Part shown: piece after piece, positions 6,039 to 11,625 of the stretch
Numbering within the stretch: position 1 is the first letter of the stretch
Layout: each line of letters begins with the position of its first letter
Assembly: GCA_934320895.1 (NCBI GenBank)
Contig: CAKRFY010000054.1
Location: 1 to 11,625, forward strand
Direction: 5' to 3'
Source of the DNA: an uncultured Lachnospiraceae bacterium
GTDB taxonomy: Bacteria; Bacillota; Clostridia; Lachnospirales; Lachnospiraceae
Length of the DNA stretch: 11,625 nucleotides
Program-made: the position numbers and the translations under genes
The notes under the pieces: generated by a model
The model's database searches: none
What the model saw: only the letters and a program-made list of their open reading frames with translations
What the model was told of the DNA's origin: nothing

Positions 6039-6800
6039 TCACCCAAAAATCACTGCACCATCACAAACTACCACTCCCAGCTTCTTTGCTGCTTCATCTG
6101 CCTGCGGTGTCAGCTCCGAATTGGTAAAAATCATTGCCCGGTCTGTACCATAATAATTCTTTGCACATACAACTTCCTCAACCGCTCTGTATGGCACTTT
6201 ACCCGAATACTTCTTACACTGCACTGCATATGTTTCTCCATTTTTTGAACATATTACATCTGCTCCGTAGTCACCGGATCCACTGGTCACCTTTATATTA
6301 TAAAATCCGTGTTTTCCTAACCACTCTGCACTCCAGCTCTCAAACTCCCATCCGGTCATGCTGTCAAAATCTTTCCATCTGTAGCTATTACTTTGTGAGT
6401 GCACTGCCAGATACTTTTGTACTGTCACAACAATTCCAGTTACACACAATGAAATAACTACTACCGAAATCATATTTTTCCACACGCTGGCTATGGAAAA
6501 TCTCTCTGTAGCATTAAAAAAATGTAATGCCATCACATCAGCCACAACTATGAATATCAGCTTTACTCTATGTTCTATCCTCTTATTCCCCAACAATCGG
6601 AAAGGTATATAAAATACATTCACAAGCATAGCTCCTATTACTGCAATCATAAAAATTATTTCTATACGCATACTTCCACTTCTTCCAAACATGTCATACA
6701 AGTACCAGCAACACCCTATAAACAGGATTCTTGCTATCCATGAGGTTTTCAATTTATTAACGACATTATCTTTTTTATTTCCTATTAAAATATCATACAT
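6039..6800 (-). CDS. Membrane-anchored Mrr-type restriction endonuclease-like protein
   Basis: A 253-aa protein with an N-terminal membrane part and a C-terminal nuclease domain. Hydrophobic segments at about 21-37, 46-66, 79-96 and 108-127 suggest four transmembrane helices. Residues about 146-253 fit the Mrr_cat fold (PF04471): TGWEFESWSAEWLGKHGF, then SGDYGADV with the metal-binding D181, then AVQCKKY with Q194-x-K196, and a C-terminal ELTPQADEAAKKLGVVVCDG helix/strand. All PD-(D/E)xK-type catalytic positions are present, so the nuclease is probably active. Membrane-tethered Mrr proteins are common in Firmicutes and are usually thought to act on modified or foreign DNA near the envelope; the substrate here is not known. 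Start: ATG at 6800 with AGGAGGG about 9 bases upstream. No terminator is visible behind it. Confidence 0.88.
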   Translation of the reverse strand: MYDILIGNKKDNVVNKLKTSWIARILFIGCCWYLYDMFGRSGSMRIEIIFMIAVIGAMLVNVFYIPFRLLGNKRIEHRVKLIFIVVADVMALHFFNATERFSIASVWKNMISVVVISLCVTGIVVTVQKYLAVHSQSNSYRWKDFDSMTGWEFESWSAEWLGKHGFYNIKVTSGSGDYGADVICSKNGETYAVQCKKYSGKVPYRAVEEVVCAKNYYGTDRAMIFTNSELTPQADEAAKKLGVVVCDGAVIFG

Positions 6801-6829
6801 ACTGTATATCCCTCCTTTTGAGTGGGGGT

Positions 6830-6858
6830 ATTGTAACGCTGGTATAAGTGAGGTTCAA
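6830..6858 (-). promoter_or_regulatory. Promoter of the Mrr-type nuclease gene
   Basis: Minus-strand TTGAAC (6858-6853), a 17-base spacer and TACAAT (6835-6830) lie just before the AGGAGG of the nuclease gene, giving a short leader of about 25 bases. Confidence 0.6.
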
Positions 6859-6859
6859 G

Positions 6860-7517
6860 CTGTTTTTCATATTTTTTTGTAAGTTTATTTTTTCCGGTGC
6901 TTTTTCAGTTTTTTACTACAGCCATGCCTCTATGTAGCTCTGGTTTCATTTTGATGACACCACCACTCATGCATTATTGATGTCTTTTGTATGTACACCT
7001 ACAAAATAAAAGCCTGTTCCTTCTATATATAAACTCTTCTGCACAGGTCAATTTTGTAATTCTTATGCAAAATGACTTTTCCGAGTAATGAACATTTTCT
7101 CAACTAGTCCACTCTGATGTCATTTCTTTTTTCCTTTTTTGCTATTATACTCACTTCCCATCTTTTTTTCTTAAACACCATTTTTAATTATTCAAAAGCC
7201 TGTTTTTTACAAAATTAAAATCCAAATCAAAAATATTGATTTCACTGTTTCCACATTTTTATATTAACTCACAAAATACTTTCCACATTTTCTTCAGTTG
7301 CTATAAAAATCCAATCCCACCATTTCCAGTCAACATCTTTTTGATTTTTTTCTATCTTCTGAAAATCCAGTGGATGCAGGGTGTTTTTATCAACTAGCTA
7401 ACATTTTGCTTTTTATTTTTTCTTCCTTATTATATGTAACCAATAGTACATGACTTTTTGTTTCATATCACTAGTCCATAAAATGACCTATAAAAAATGT
7501 ACCCTTAAACAACTCAA
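6860..7517. other. AT-rich gene-poor region with short repeats
   Basis: No intact gene with a ribosome binding site is visible on either strand. The stretch is very T-rich on the plus strand. It holds direct repeats AAAAGCCTGTT (7010-7020, 7194-7204), TTTCCACATTTT (7248-7259, 7280-7291) and ACTAGTCCA (7103-7111, 7470-7478), and a 7-bp inverted repeat AAATCAA/TTGATTT (7224-7230/7236-7242). It also contains a possible coding remnant at 7269-7397. It might hold unrecognised regulatory or replication sites, or simply be decayed sequence. Confidence 0.5.
7269..7397 (-). pseudogene. Possible remnant of a small gene
   Basis: An open minus-strand stretch of 42 codons with protein-like composition (DFQKIEKNQKDVDWKWWDWI, then FIATEENVESIL, then TGA) has no usable start in frame. 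An ATG in another frame lies at about 7404, preceded by AAGGAAG and a TATAAT, and would need one frameshift to join it. This could be a broken small gene. Chance is a serious alternative at this length. Confidence 0.22.
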
Positions 7518-7545
7518 GGCGGTTACACTTTTACATGTAACCGCC
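7518..7545 (-). terminator. Hairpin behind the four-gene small-protein unit
   Basis: GGCGGTTACA (7518-7527) and TGTAACCGCC (7536-7545) form a perfect 10-bp stem with an 8-base loop, 50 bases after the stop of the last gene in the unit. The following minus-strand bases (UUGAGUUGUUU) are U-rich but interrupted, so it is a moderate terminator. Confidence 0.7.
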
Positions 7546-7594
7546 CTGTATATAAAAAGGAAAAGTAAATGGAACACAATGTATATTTATTTCA

Positions 7595-7792
7595 TTAAAC
7601 TGACTTTCTAATTCTCTTTTTAAGTGCGTCACAGATTCCCTGCGCAGCCTCCATATTATCATTCATCTGACCATCATTTGGAAAGTCCACCTGACCTATA
7701 GTCCGGCAGTCACCATTTGCAAGCACAATAACAAATATGCATCTGTTAGGACTAACCATCTTAGGAATAATTCTGAATCCACCTCTTGCCAT
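7595..7792 (-). CDS. Unknown 65-aa protein, last gene of a small-protein unit
   Basis: Not recognised. The sequence has a beta-rich look: GGFRIIPKMV, NRCIFVIVLANGDCRTIGQV, then a helix with QGICDALKKRIRKS. No signal or stable membrane helix. A GTG at 7801 extends the frame, but the ribosome binding site AAGGGG abuts it, whereas the ATG at 7792 lies 8 bases downstream, so the ATG is used. It starts two bases after the stop of the 78-aa gene, indicating coupling, and is followed by a hairpin terminator. Confidence 0.7.
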   Translation of the reverse strand: MARGGFRIIPKMVSPNRCIFVIVLANGDCRTIGQVDFPNDGQMNDNMEAAQGICDALKKRIRKSV

Positions 7793-7794
7793 AT

Positions 7795-8031
7795 CTACCA
7801 CCCCTTTCTGATGTCATCGTTTATAAATTCAAGCTTTGTCTCTTCATCTTTTGTGAAGCTTACTGAATCTACAAGATTTGCAAAGCTTTCAGATGACTGC
7901 TCAAACATATCTTTTATGATCTCTTCACTGATTCCTTCCGTACTTACCCACATATCTATGGACACTGTCTTTAATGGTGTACCATCTTCCTCTGTAATAT
8001 CTATCTCCTGTCTTAATCTGAATTTCTTCAT
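7795..8031 (-). CDS. Unknown 78-aa acidic protein
   Basis: Not recognised. An N-terminal beta-like half (FRLRQEIDITEEDGTPLKTV, then SIDMWVS) is followed by an acidic helical half (EEIIKDMFEQSSESFANLVD). Start: ATG at 8031 with AAGGAGG 9 bases upstream; that binding site lies in the last codons of the preceding gene, whose stop is only four bases before this start. It ends with TAG, so UAG is read as stop here. Cytosolic, third in a four-gene run, function unknown. Confidence 0.75.
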   Translation of the reverse strand: MKKFRLRQEIDITEEDGTPLKTVSIDMWVSTEGISEEIIKDMFEQSSESFANLVDSVSFTKDEETKLEFINDDIRKGW

Positions 8032-8035
8032 GATG

Positions 8036-8260
8036 TCATGCCTCCTTATTGTACTCTTTCACTCTGCTGTAATACTGCTGGTATGCCTGTCTGACCTTTT
8101 CCATAAGCCAGACATTATCTGCTTCATCTGCTCCACTGATTAGTTTTGCACTTGCAACAATGTCTCTGTCACCTAGGGTCTTTAAAACTCCAAACTCCCT
8201 TGCTCCATGTGTGCCTCTTAAATTGACCAGCATAAAATCTTCTTCTCCAAATCTGTTCAT
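8036..8260 (-). CDS. Unknown 74-aa protein
   Basis: Not recognised. Visible parts: an N-terminal strand-like MLVNLRGTHGAREFGVLKTL, a middle loop (GDRDIVASAKLISGADEAD) and a C-terminal amphipathic helix (VWLMEKVRQAYQQYYSRVKE). No membrane segment. Start: ATG at 8260 with AGGAGG 8 bases upstream, a strong site. It sits 28 bases behind the 69-aa gene and four bases before the 78-aa gene, so the three are probably co-transcribed. Confidence 0.75.
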   Translation of the reverse strand: MNRFGEEDFMLVNLRGTHGAREFGVLKTLGDRDIVASAKLISGADEADNVWLMEKVRQAYQQYYSRVKEYNKEA

Positions 8261-8288
8261 GATGTGTTCCTCCTGCTTTCCTTGTGTT

Positions 8289-8498
8289 TTAAAAAAATTG
8301 AAGTGTTGCTACCCATACAACTTGAAAATACAATTCATATGCAAGTTGTATCTTCCTGCGTAGCTTATGATTCTGTCTGTGTTCTGCATGTGGCGAACAC
8401 CATATATCAAGCACTACATTTCTGCTTTCCTTATGTACAAGGCTCCATCTCTGCATTTCATAAGCCTTTGTACTGCGTTGAACCCATTTAAAATTCAT
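8289..8498 (-). CDS. Unknown 69-aa basic protein, probable first gene of the small-protein unit
   Basis: Not recognised. Rich in Trp, Arg, Lys and His (KWVQRSTKAYEMQRW, HAEHRQNHKLRRKIQLAYEL), with a hydrophobic end (YFQVVWVATLQFF). Codon choice (AGA, ATA, GCA) matches its neighbours and supports coding. The ribosome binding site is weak: GGAAG four bases before the ATG at 8498, with AAGGGAG further away. It could be a small DNA- or RNA-binding protein, but nothing specific can be claimed. Confidence 0.5.
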   Translation of the reverse strand: MNFKWVQRSTKAYEMQRWSLVHKESRNVVLDIWCSPHAEHRQNHKLRRKIQLAYELYFQVVWVATLQFF

Positions 8499-8578
8499 GT
8501 CACTTCCATTTCTCCCTTCAATAATTTTTTTAAAAAATCTAATTACTTATCAAAATATGTCTTTATGCAGGACACAAT

Positions 8579-8614
8579 AAAAAACCACCCAGCTATCAAA
8601 AATAACTGAGTGGT
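8579..8614 (-). terminator. Minus-strand intrinsic terminator
   Basis: On the minus transcript ACCACUCAGUUAU (8614-8602) pairs with AUAGCUGGGUGGU (8596-8584) over 13 bp, including two G-U pairs, around a 5-base loop, then a U run (8583-8579). The G-U pairs make it directional. It ends the unit of the 53-aa membrane protein. Confidence 0.8.
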
Positions 8615-8673
8615 CTCCTATCTCTCATTTTATACTTTTTGCGAGTGCACTTACAAAAAATGTCTCTCTATTC

Positions 8674-8835
8674 TCATTCCATGTTACCAGCTTCTGTTTC
8701 CTTATCATCCATTTCAGACTTTACTATCCGGACAAGATATGTAATGAAGCTTCTTATCTGTCTGTTAATATAAATCCAACAGCACATACAAATCAAAATC
8801 AGTGTGATCACAACCAATACTGTGAATGCATCCAT
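8674..8835 (-). CDS. 53-aa single-pass membrane protein
   Basis: A short gene with good support: ATG at 8835, preceded by AGGTGA six bases upstream, codons typical of the window, and a dedicated terminator 60 bases after the stop. Residues about 4-23 (FTVLVVITLILICMCCWIYI) form one transmembrane helix. They are followed by a positively charged stretch (NRQIRSFITYLVRIVK) and an acidic tail (SEMDDKETEAGNME), giving an N-out/C-in orientation by the positive-inside rule. The family is unknown. It may be a small membrane regulator, a holin-like or toxin-like peptide, or a partner of the 192-aa protein encoded just upstream; none of these is proven. Confidence 0.6.
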   Translation of the reverse strand: MDAFTVLVVITLILICMCCWIYINRQIRSFITYLVRIVKSEMDDKETEAGNME

Positions 8836-8858
8836 AAACCCTCACCTCTCAAAAGACG

Positions 8859-8878
8859 CCCCGGCTTTTATGCCGGGG
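8859..8878 (-). terminator. GC-rich hairpin behind the 192-aa gene
   Basis: CCCCGGC (8859-8865) and GCCGGGG (8872-8878) form a 7-bp stem with a 6-base loop, 15 bases after the stop of the 192-aa gene. The minus transcript continues CGUCUUUUGAG, so the U run is short. It may attenuate rather than stop transcription into the 53-aa gene, whose ribosome binding site begins just after it. Confidence 0.65.
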
Positions 8879-8892
8879 TCTGTCTTACTCTC

Positions 8893-9471
8893 TTACCATT
8901 TTTTATCAAAAAGTTTTTTCTCTTCCTTTACTGGCGCTACCGTTGCACTCTCTGGTTTTGCTGCAACTGGCTTTGCTGGTTCTTCCTTTTTCTCTGTCAC
9001 CGGAACCTGCACTTTCTTTTCAGGCTCTGTACCAGCCAGCACGATTTTTTCTCCATCGAGCTTTGCCCCACCGGAAACAATACCGATTTTCAAATATGCC
9101 CTCATGTCATTCTCTGAAATCTTAGCCTGCTCAAACTTACTGCTGATGCAATCGTAAACCACCTTACCGGATTCTTCATGACTTCCAATGCAGACATACA
9201 GATTATTGACCATACTCTCTTCTTCCATGGATTTCCAAGAACCAATATGGCTATGTACCATCATGTTTGTTGTAAAAAATCCTTCCTTGTCAAGCAAAAG
9301 CTCGTCATTATCTCCAATCTTAAGACCACAAATCTTCTGCTTGCCAGCCTTGATCATATCCTTGATCTGTTTAGAAGTATACTCCATGACTTCTTTTCCA
9401 CTCCAAAGCTCCCATCCTAACTCTCTGTTTCCAAGTACCAGTTTGTTTACTACGATATTCATCTTACACAT
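8893..9471 (-). CDS. Unknown 192-aa protein with a Lys/Pro/Ala-rich tail
   Basis: Not recognised by name. The folded part (about 1-145) begins with strands (MNIVVNKLVLGNRELGWELW), then an amphipathic helix (TSKQIKDMIKAGKQKICGLK), several short strands (DELLLDKEGFFTTNMMVHSH) and MRAYLKIGIVSGGAKL. The tail (about 148-192) is low-complexity Lys/Glu/Pro/Ala/Val (PVTEKKEEPAKPVAAKPES) and ends in basic/aromatic KKLFDKKW, probably a flexible linker with a short docking peptide. No signal or membrane segment. Start: ATG at 9471, with GAGG 8 bases upstream. It is followed by a GC-rich hairpin and then the 53-aa membrane protein. An element-specific house-keeping role is likely by position, but no function can be given. 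Confidence 0.8.
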   Translation of the reverse strand: MCKMNIVVNKLVLGNRELGWELWSGKEVMEYTSKQIKDMIKAGKQKICGLKIGDNDELLLDKEGFFTTNMMVHSHIGSWKSMEEESMVNNLYVCIGSHEESGKVVYDCISSKFEQAKISENDMRAYLKIGIVSGGAKLDGEKIVLAGTEPEKKVQVPVTEKKEEPAKPVAAKPESATVAPVKEEKKLFDKKW

Positions 9472-9948
9472 TTTTACTACCTCATTTTCTTTCCGTGCCC
9501 CTGCGCACTATACAATTTTTTTTGGAGATTTTTATTTCTATCTCCCTTTCACAATACAATCATAACGCTGTGGTCATGGGGTGCAAGACGTGATGGTGCA
9601 CGAAAATGTAACCTTATGGTTCTGCTGTGATTAGGGATGTTGTAGCATGAGTATGTTCTATTTTAATAAACCTCCCTGCTTTTTTATCACAAGTCACTTT
9701 CCCCAAAATCACTCTCACTAATTTATCTCATAAACTATACATTTTAAAATACTGTAGGAAATTATCTAACGTACCCTTACAAGCCACAATTTTCACTCAA
9801 CTAGTCCAATATACTTTTAACCCCTATGTAACCTTGATTTCCCCATGTAATCAAACACTTATAAACTCAAAAAATTTTGACATTCCTAGTCAATCACCTA
9901 TCCTCACGCACTCTGATTTTTCCATTATGAAACACTTAAAAATTAAAA
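9472..9948. other. Non-coding gap with short repeats
   Basis: No gene is visible. On the minus strand, TATAGT in TTGTATAGTGCG could be a -10 for the 192-aa gene. Small hairpins are possible: GGAGAT/ATCTCC (9524-9529/9540-9545) and GTGCA/TGCAC around 9580-9600. GTACCCTTA (9771-9779) and CTCAACTAGTCCA (9796-9808) repeat motifs found in the gap at 6860-7517. Confidence 0.45.
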
Positions 9949-10003
9949 TGACATGGATTCTATGTAGTTCCTGCACCGGAATCACATATAAAAATCCATG
10001 TCA
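9949..10003. terminator. Compound hairpin terminator behind the coiled-coil/helix-turn-helix gene
   Basis: TGACATGGATT (9949-9959) and AATCCATGTCA (9993-10003) form a perfect 11-bp stem. Inside, TATGT/ACATA (9961-9965/9984-9988) and TTCC/GGAA (9968-9971/9978-9981) extend it into a long interrupted hairpin. U-rich tracts follow on both strands. It lies 15 bases after the stop of the minus-strand gene. Confidence 0.75.
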
Positions 10004-10018
10004 CATTTATTTTATTTC

Positions 10019-10477
10019 CTATAACAATATACTTTCTCCAGACTTCTTTTTCTCTTCCAGCTTTTTCTTCCATCTCCACAAAGTTGATTTACTGATTTCA
10101 AAGTAATCCATCAGTTCTTTATCTGACAATCCAAACATTATCTGTAGCTCCAGCTCTACCATATTAAACCTTTTCTTTTTGGCAATTGGCATTCCCGACA
10201 TGACCTTTGCCATCTGTACATTCCTTGCATTGCCATGACACATTTCATTAAGCAACTTATTTAATCTAGTGTTTTCTTCCTTTAGCCTTCTTCTTTCATC
10301 ATCCAGCTCACGTACTTCTCTGAATGCTTCTACAAATAAATATGAAAACATGTAAACCAGTCCATTCATGCTTACCCCAAGCTCTGTGCAGAATTTTACT
10401 GCATCCACGTTGCCACTGATATTGTTCTTTTTCTGTATCTCTTTTAACATGATTATTATATTATCCACAGACCACAT
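10019..10477 (-). CDS. Unknown 152-aa protein with coiled coil and helix-turn-helix
   Basis: Probably a small DNA-binding protein of the element. Counting from the ATG, about 1-50 is helical, about 51-79 is a charged heptad-like coiled coil (VRELDDERRRLKEENTRLNK), and about 110-140 looks like a homeodomain-type helix-turn-helix: LQIMFGLSDKELMDYFEISK, then STLWRWKKKLEEKKK, where 'SDKEL...F.ISKSTLWRW' is the recognition-helix pattern of transposase- or terminase-small-subunit-type domains. The coiled coil suggests dimer or oligomer binding. A GTG at 10486 would add three codons; GAGG 8 bases before the ATG at 10477 favours the ATG, but the GTG cannot be excluded (AAGGAG four bases upstream). 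The binding site lies in the end of the preceding gene, so the pair is coupled. No family is named. Confidence 0.78.
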   Translation of the reverse strand: MWSVDNIIIMLKEIQKKNNISGNVDAVKFCTELGVSMNGLVYMFSYLFVEAFREVRELDDERRRLKEENTRLNKLLNEMCHGNARNVQMAKVMSGMPIAKKKRFNMVELELQIMFGLSDKELMDYFEISKSTLWRWKKKLEEKKKSGESILL

Positions 10478-10487
10478 AACTTTCACC

Positions 10488-10682
10488 TCACTCCTTATAA
10501 ACCCAGCCTACTGACATCTCATCTGTTCCTGCTTTTTCACAATGAAACATTACTCCTGCATATCCTCTTTGTTTCAAGATATCCCATCCGACCTCTGTTG
10601 CCCTCTGACATGCGTACAGTGTTTCATATTCTCCCAGATATAGTTGCTTTCCTTCTGGTACGTGCTGATATAATTTATACAT
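10488..10682 (-). CDS. Unknown 64-aa protein
   Basis: Not recognised. Compact and aromatic-rich: MYKLYQHVPEGKQLYLGEYE, then TLYACQRATEVGWDILKQRG, then YAGVMFHCEKAG and a terminal strand (EMSVGWVYKE). This gives a beta-alpha-beta layout like many small element proteins. Cytosolic. Start: ATG at 10682 with AGGAGG 8 bases upstream, one of the best sites in the window. It is the first gene of a two-gene unit with the coiled-coil/helix-turn-helix protein. Confidence 0.78.
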   Translation of the reverse strand: MYKLYQHVPEGKQLYLGEYETLYACQRATEVGWDILKQRGYAGVMFHCEKAGTDEMSVGWVYKE

Positions 10683-10722
10683 CTTGCTTTCCTCCTAAAA
10701 AAATTTACATTTCTAATCAAAT

Positions 10723-10744
10723 CAAGTACAAAAACAAGTACAAA
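10723..10744. repeat. Tandem CAAGTACAAA repeats upstream of the two-gene unit
   Basis: CAAGTACAAA occurs at 10723-10732 and 10735-10744 (12-bp period), 40-60 bases before the start codon of the 64-aa gene, in the expected promoter region. It could be an operator, possibly for the helix-turn-helix protein of the same unit. Only the repeats are seen. Confidence 0.45.
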
Positions 10745-11345
10745 CCTCCATATTTAAGTCACAACAATAATTCCAATATGCATAATATCTACTTCACCTT
10801 GTTACAAATCTGCTTCATAATGTTATAGCTGGTTTCAAATTGAAGTACTTTTTTAAAATCCACTTTTCCTTTATCCATGATTACTATGATCCCTTTACAC
10901 TGTCACGCAAATAAACCACTTCACATGAAAACAAACCATAACCAATATGACTTATCTCCAACCGCTCAATGACACATATTTTTCCTATACGTGATTACAA
11001 ATTTCATTTTGACGAGGATTTTTGAAATCCCAATTACTATCTATCTGGTTTTTAGGTAACATCAAACTCAAATTAAACTCTATCCATTTTTCCCACACTG
11101 TGGCACCCTTATCTCCCCTTGTATACTATCTGTTGTCCATAAGCCACCTTTTATCCCATCTACAGCCGGGTTCTCTCTGTTCAACGTCGCAAGTGCACTG
11201 CCAAAAGTTACATTCTAAACTGCAAACTGTAATCTATGGTTTCTAATACGACTATCTATAAACCTTGTCCTTGCAGCCTGTTTATTCCCATAGTCATAAC
11301 ATCTGTTTTCATATTGTCAAACCAAATCTTATACTGCAAATATCT
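10745..11345. other. Non-coding or decayed region
   Basis: No intact gene is visible on either strand. A short hairpin GGATTT/AAATCC (11016-11021/11025-11030) and a possible frameshifted coding remnant on the minus strand are present. Otherwise nothing specific is seen. Confidence 0.45.
10985..11214 (-). pseudogene. Possible frameshifted gene remnant
   Basis: On the minus strand two overlapping open stretches in different frames look protein-like. The first runs 11214-11080 (FGSALATLNRENPAVDGIKG, then GLWTTDSIQGEIRV). The second runs 11125-10985 (VWEKWIEFNLSLMLPKNQID, then SNWDFKNPRQNEICNHV). One frameshift in 11125-11080 would join them. There is no start codon with a ribosome binding site. 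The family cannot be named, and chance remains possible. Confidence 0.25.
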
Positions 11346-11374
11346 AAAAAAAAATTGGCATTATGGCAATCTGC
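11346..11374 (-). terminator. Possible terminator behind the right-edge gene
   Basis: Overlapping the stop of the partial gene, the minus strand has a small GGCA/TGCC hairpin, ten further bases and then a T9 run (11354-11346). The stem is short and separated from the T run, so support is modest. Confidence 0.35.
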
Positions 11375-11624
11375 CGTTGTTGCTCTTTCTAAAAATGTGC
11401 AAAAAAATAAACCCAACTGGGTCATTTACTACAATACCATTAATGGTGAGAGCAGTGCTGGTGTCAAATCTGTAGGATGTGGATGTGGTTGAACATATTC
11501 CAGCTGAACCAACTGTTGCCTTATAAGTAGTTGACATATCAGGTGACTTGTTTATAAATCTAGTTGCAAAGGTTTCATTATACTCGGTACCAGATTTGCG
11601 TGTGCCCTGTGGGGTGTTGGCTGA
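11361..11624 (-). CDS. C-terminal part of a Ser/Thr-rich protein, truncated by the right window edge
   Basis: A minus-strand frame stays open from the window edge for 87 codons and ends at TAA (11363-11361). The start lies beyond the window. It is rich in Ser, Thr and Asn (SGTEYNETFATRFINKSPDM, then STTYKATVGSAGICSTTSTS) with a beta-strand-like pattern, and ends in a hydrophobic patch (VGFIFLHIF) plus a basic tail (RKSNNGRLP). This resembles extracellular or phage-structural beta-rich proteins in composition only. The odd end could reflect a frameshift that shortened the original C-terminus. No family recognised. Confidence 0.55.
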   Translation of the reverse strand, partial: SANTPQGTRKSGTEYNETFATRFINKSPDMSTTYKATVGSAGICSTTSTSYRFDTSTALTINGIVVNDPVGFIFLHIFRKSNNGRLP

Positions 11625-11625
11625 T

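Noticed and set aside
6885..7181. A minus-strand frame of 99 codons interrupted only by TAG (four times) before a TAA, hinting at UAG recoding.
   Set aside because: No ribosome binding site, Lys/Arg-rich A-driven composition, and the neighbouring 78-aa gene uses TAG as its stop with the next start two bases later. Chance or decay explains it better.
8264..8491. A plus-strand 75-codon frame opposite the 69-aa gene.
   Set aside because: Its Leu/Ser/Cys/His-rich composition is typical of antisense shadows, it has no clear ribosome binding site, and all supported genes are on the other strand.
10461..10469. A perfect DnaA box TTATCCACA, with DnaA-box-like TTTCCACA copies near 7248-7291, as a replication origin.
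   Set aside because: The perfect box lies inside a coding region, is single, and the other copies are imperfect. There is no cluster or adjacent replication gene.
11022..11246. A plus-strand 74-codon frame.
   Set aside because: Leu/Ser/His-rich shadow-like composition without a ribosome binding site.

Overview
The window is low-GC DNA with strong AGGAGG-type ribosome binding sites, A/T-rich codon choice and dense intrinsic terminators. This fits a clostridial Firmicute, and the Tn916-type integrase points to a gut Lachnospiraceae-like host (inference from style and families, not from a marker gene). Every gene I can support is on the minus strand, and the content is that of an integrated mobile element: an integrative conjugative or mobilizable element, or a phage or phage-plasmid. 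No conjugation, capsid, terminase or replicase gene is recognisable here, so the type of element stays open.

Layout from left to right. At 1-54 a truncated minus-strand gene leaves the window. At 99-427 there is a terminator and a cluster of short repeats typical of an integrase attachment region. At 428-4664 lies the recombination and modification block, read right to left: an unknown 123-aa protein, a 15-bp perfect hairpin, an unknown 421-aa protein, a D12-class (Dam-like) adenine methyltransferase translationally coupled to it, an excisionase-like small protein, and the tyrosine integrase. Its promoter side (4665-5064) carries a long leader that can fold into a closed multi-helix structure; this is the most interesting non-coding signal in the window. 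A bidirectional terminator at 5065-5100 isolates the next block.

At 5135-6800 are a 269-aa unknown protein with a possible DNA-binding N-terminus and its own promoter, and a membrane-anchored Mrr-type nuclease with a good promoter. Together these look like an accessory or defence cargo. At 6801-7594 there is an AT-rich gene-poor stretch with short repeats and one possible gene remnant.

At 7595-10682 are small unknown genes in short transcription units, each with a readable terminator: a run of four (69, 74, 78 and 65 aa), a 53-aa single-pass membrane protein, a 192-aa protein with a Lys/Pro/Ala-rich tail, and a pair made of a 64-aa protein and a coiled-coil/helix-turn-helix protein. The right end (10683-11625) is mostly non-coding or decayed, followed by the last 87 codons of a Ser/Thr-rich protein whose start lies beyond the window.

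How they fit together: int and the excisionase-like protein would move the element. The D12 methyltransferase would mark element or host DNA. The Mrr-type nuclease could restrict incoming modified DNA. The small genes are unassigned element functions.
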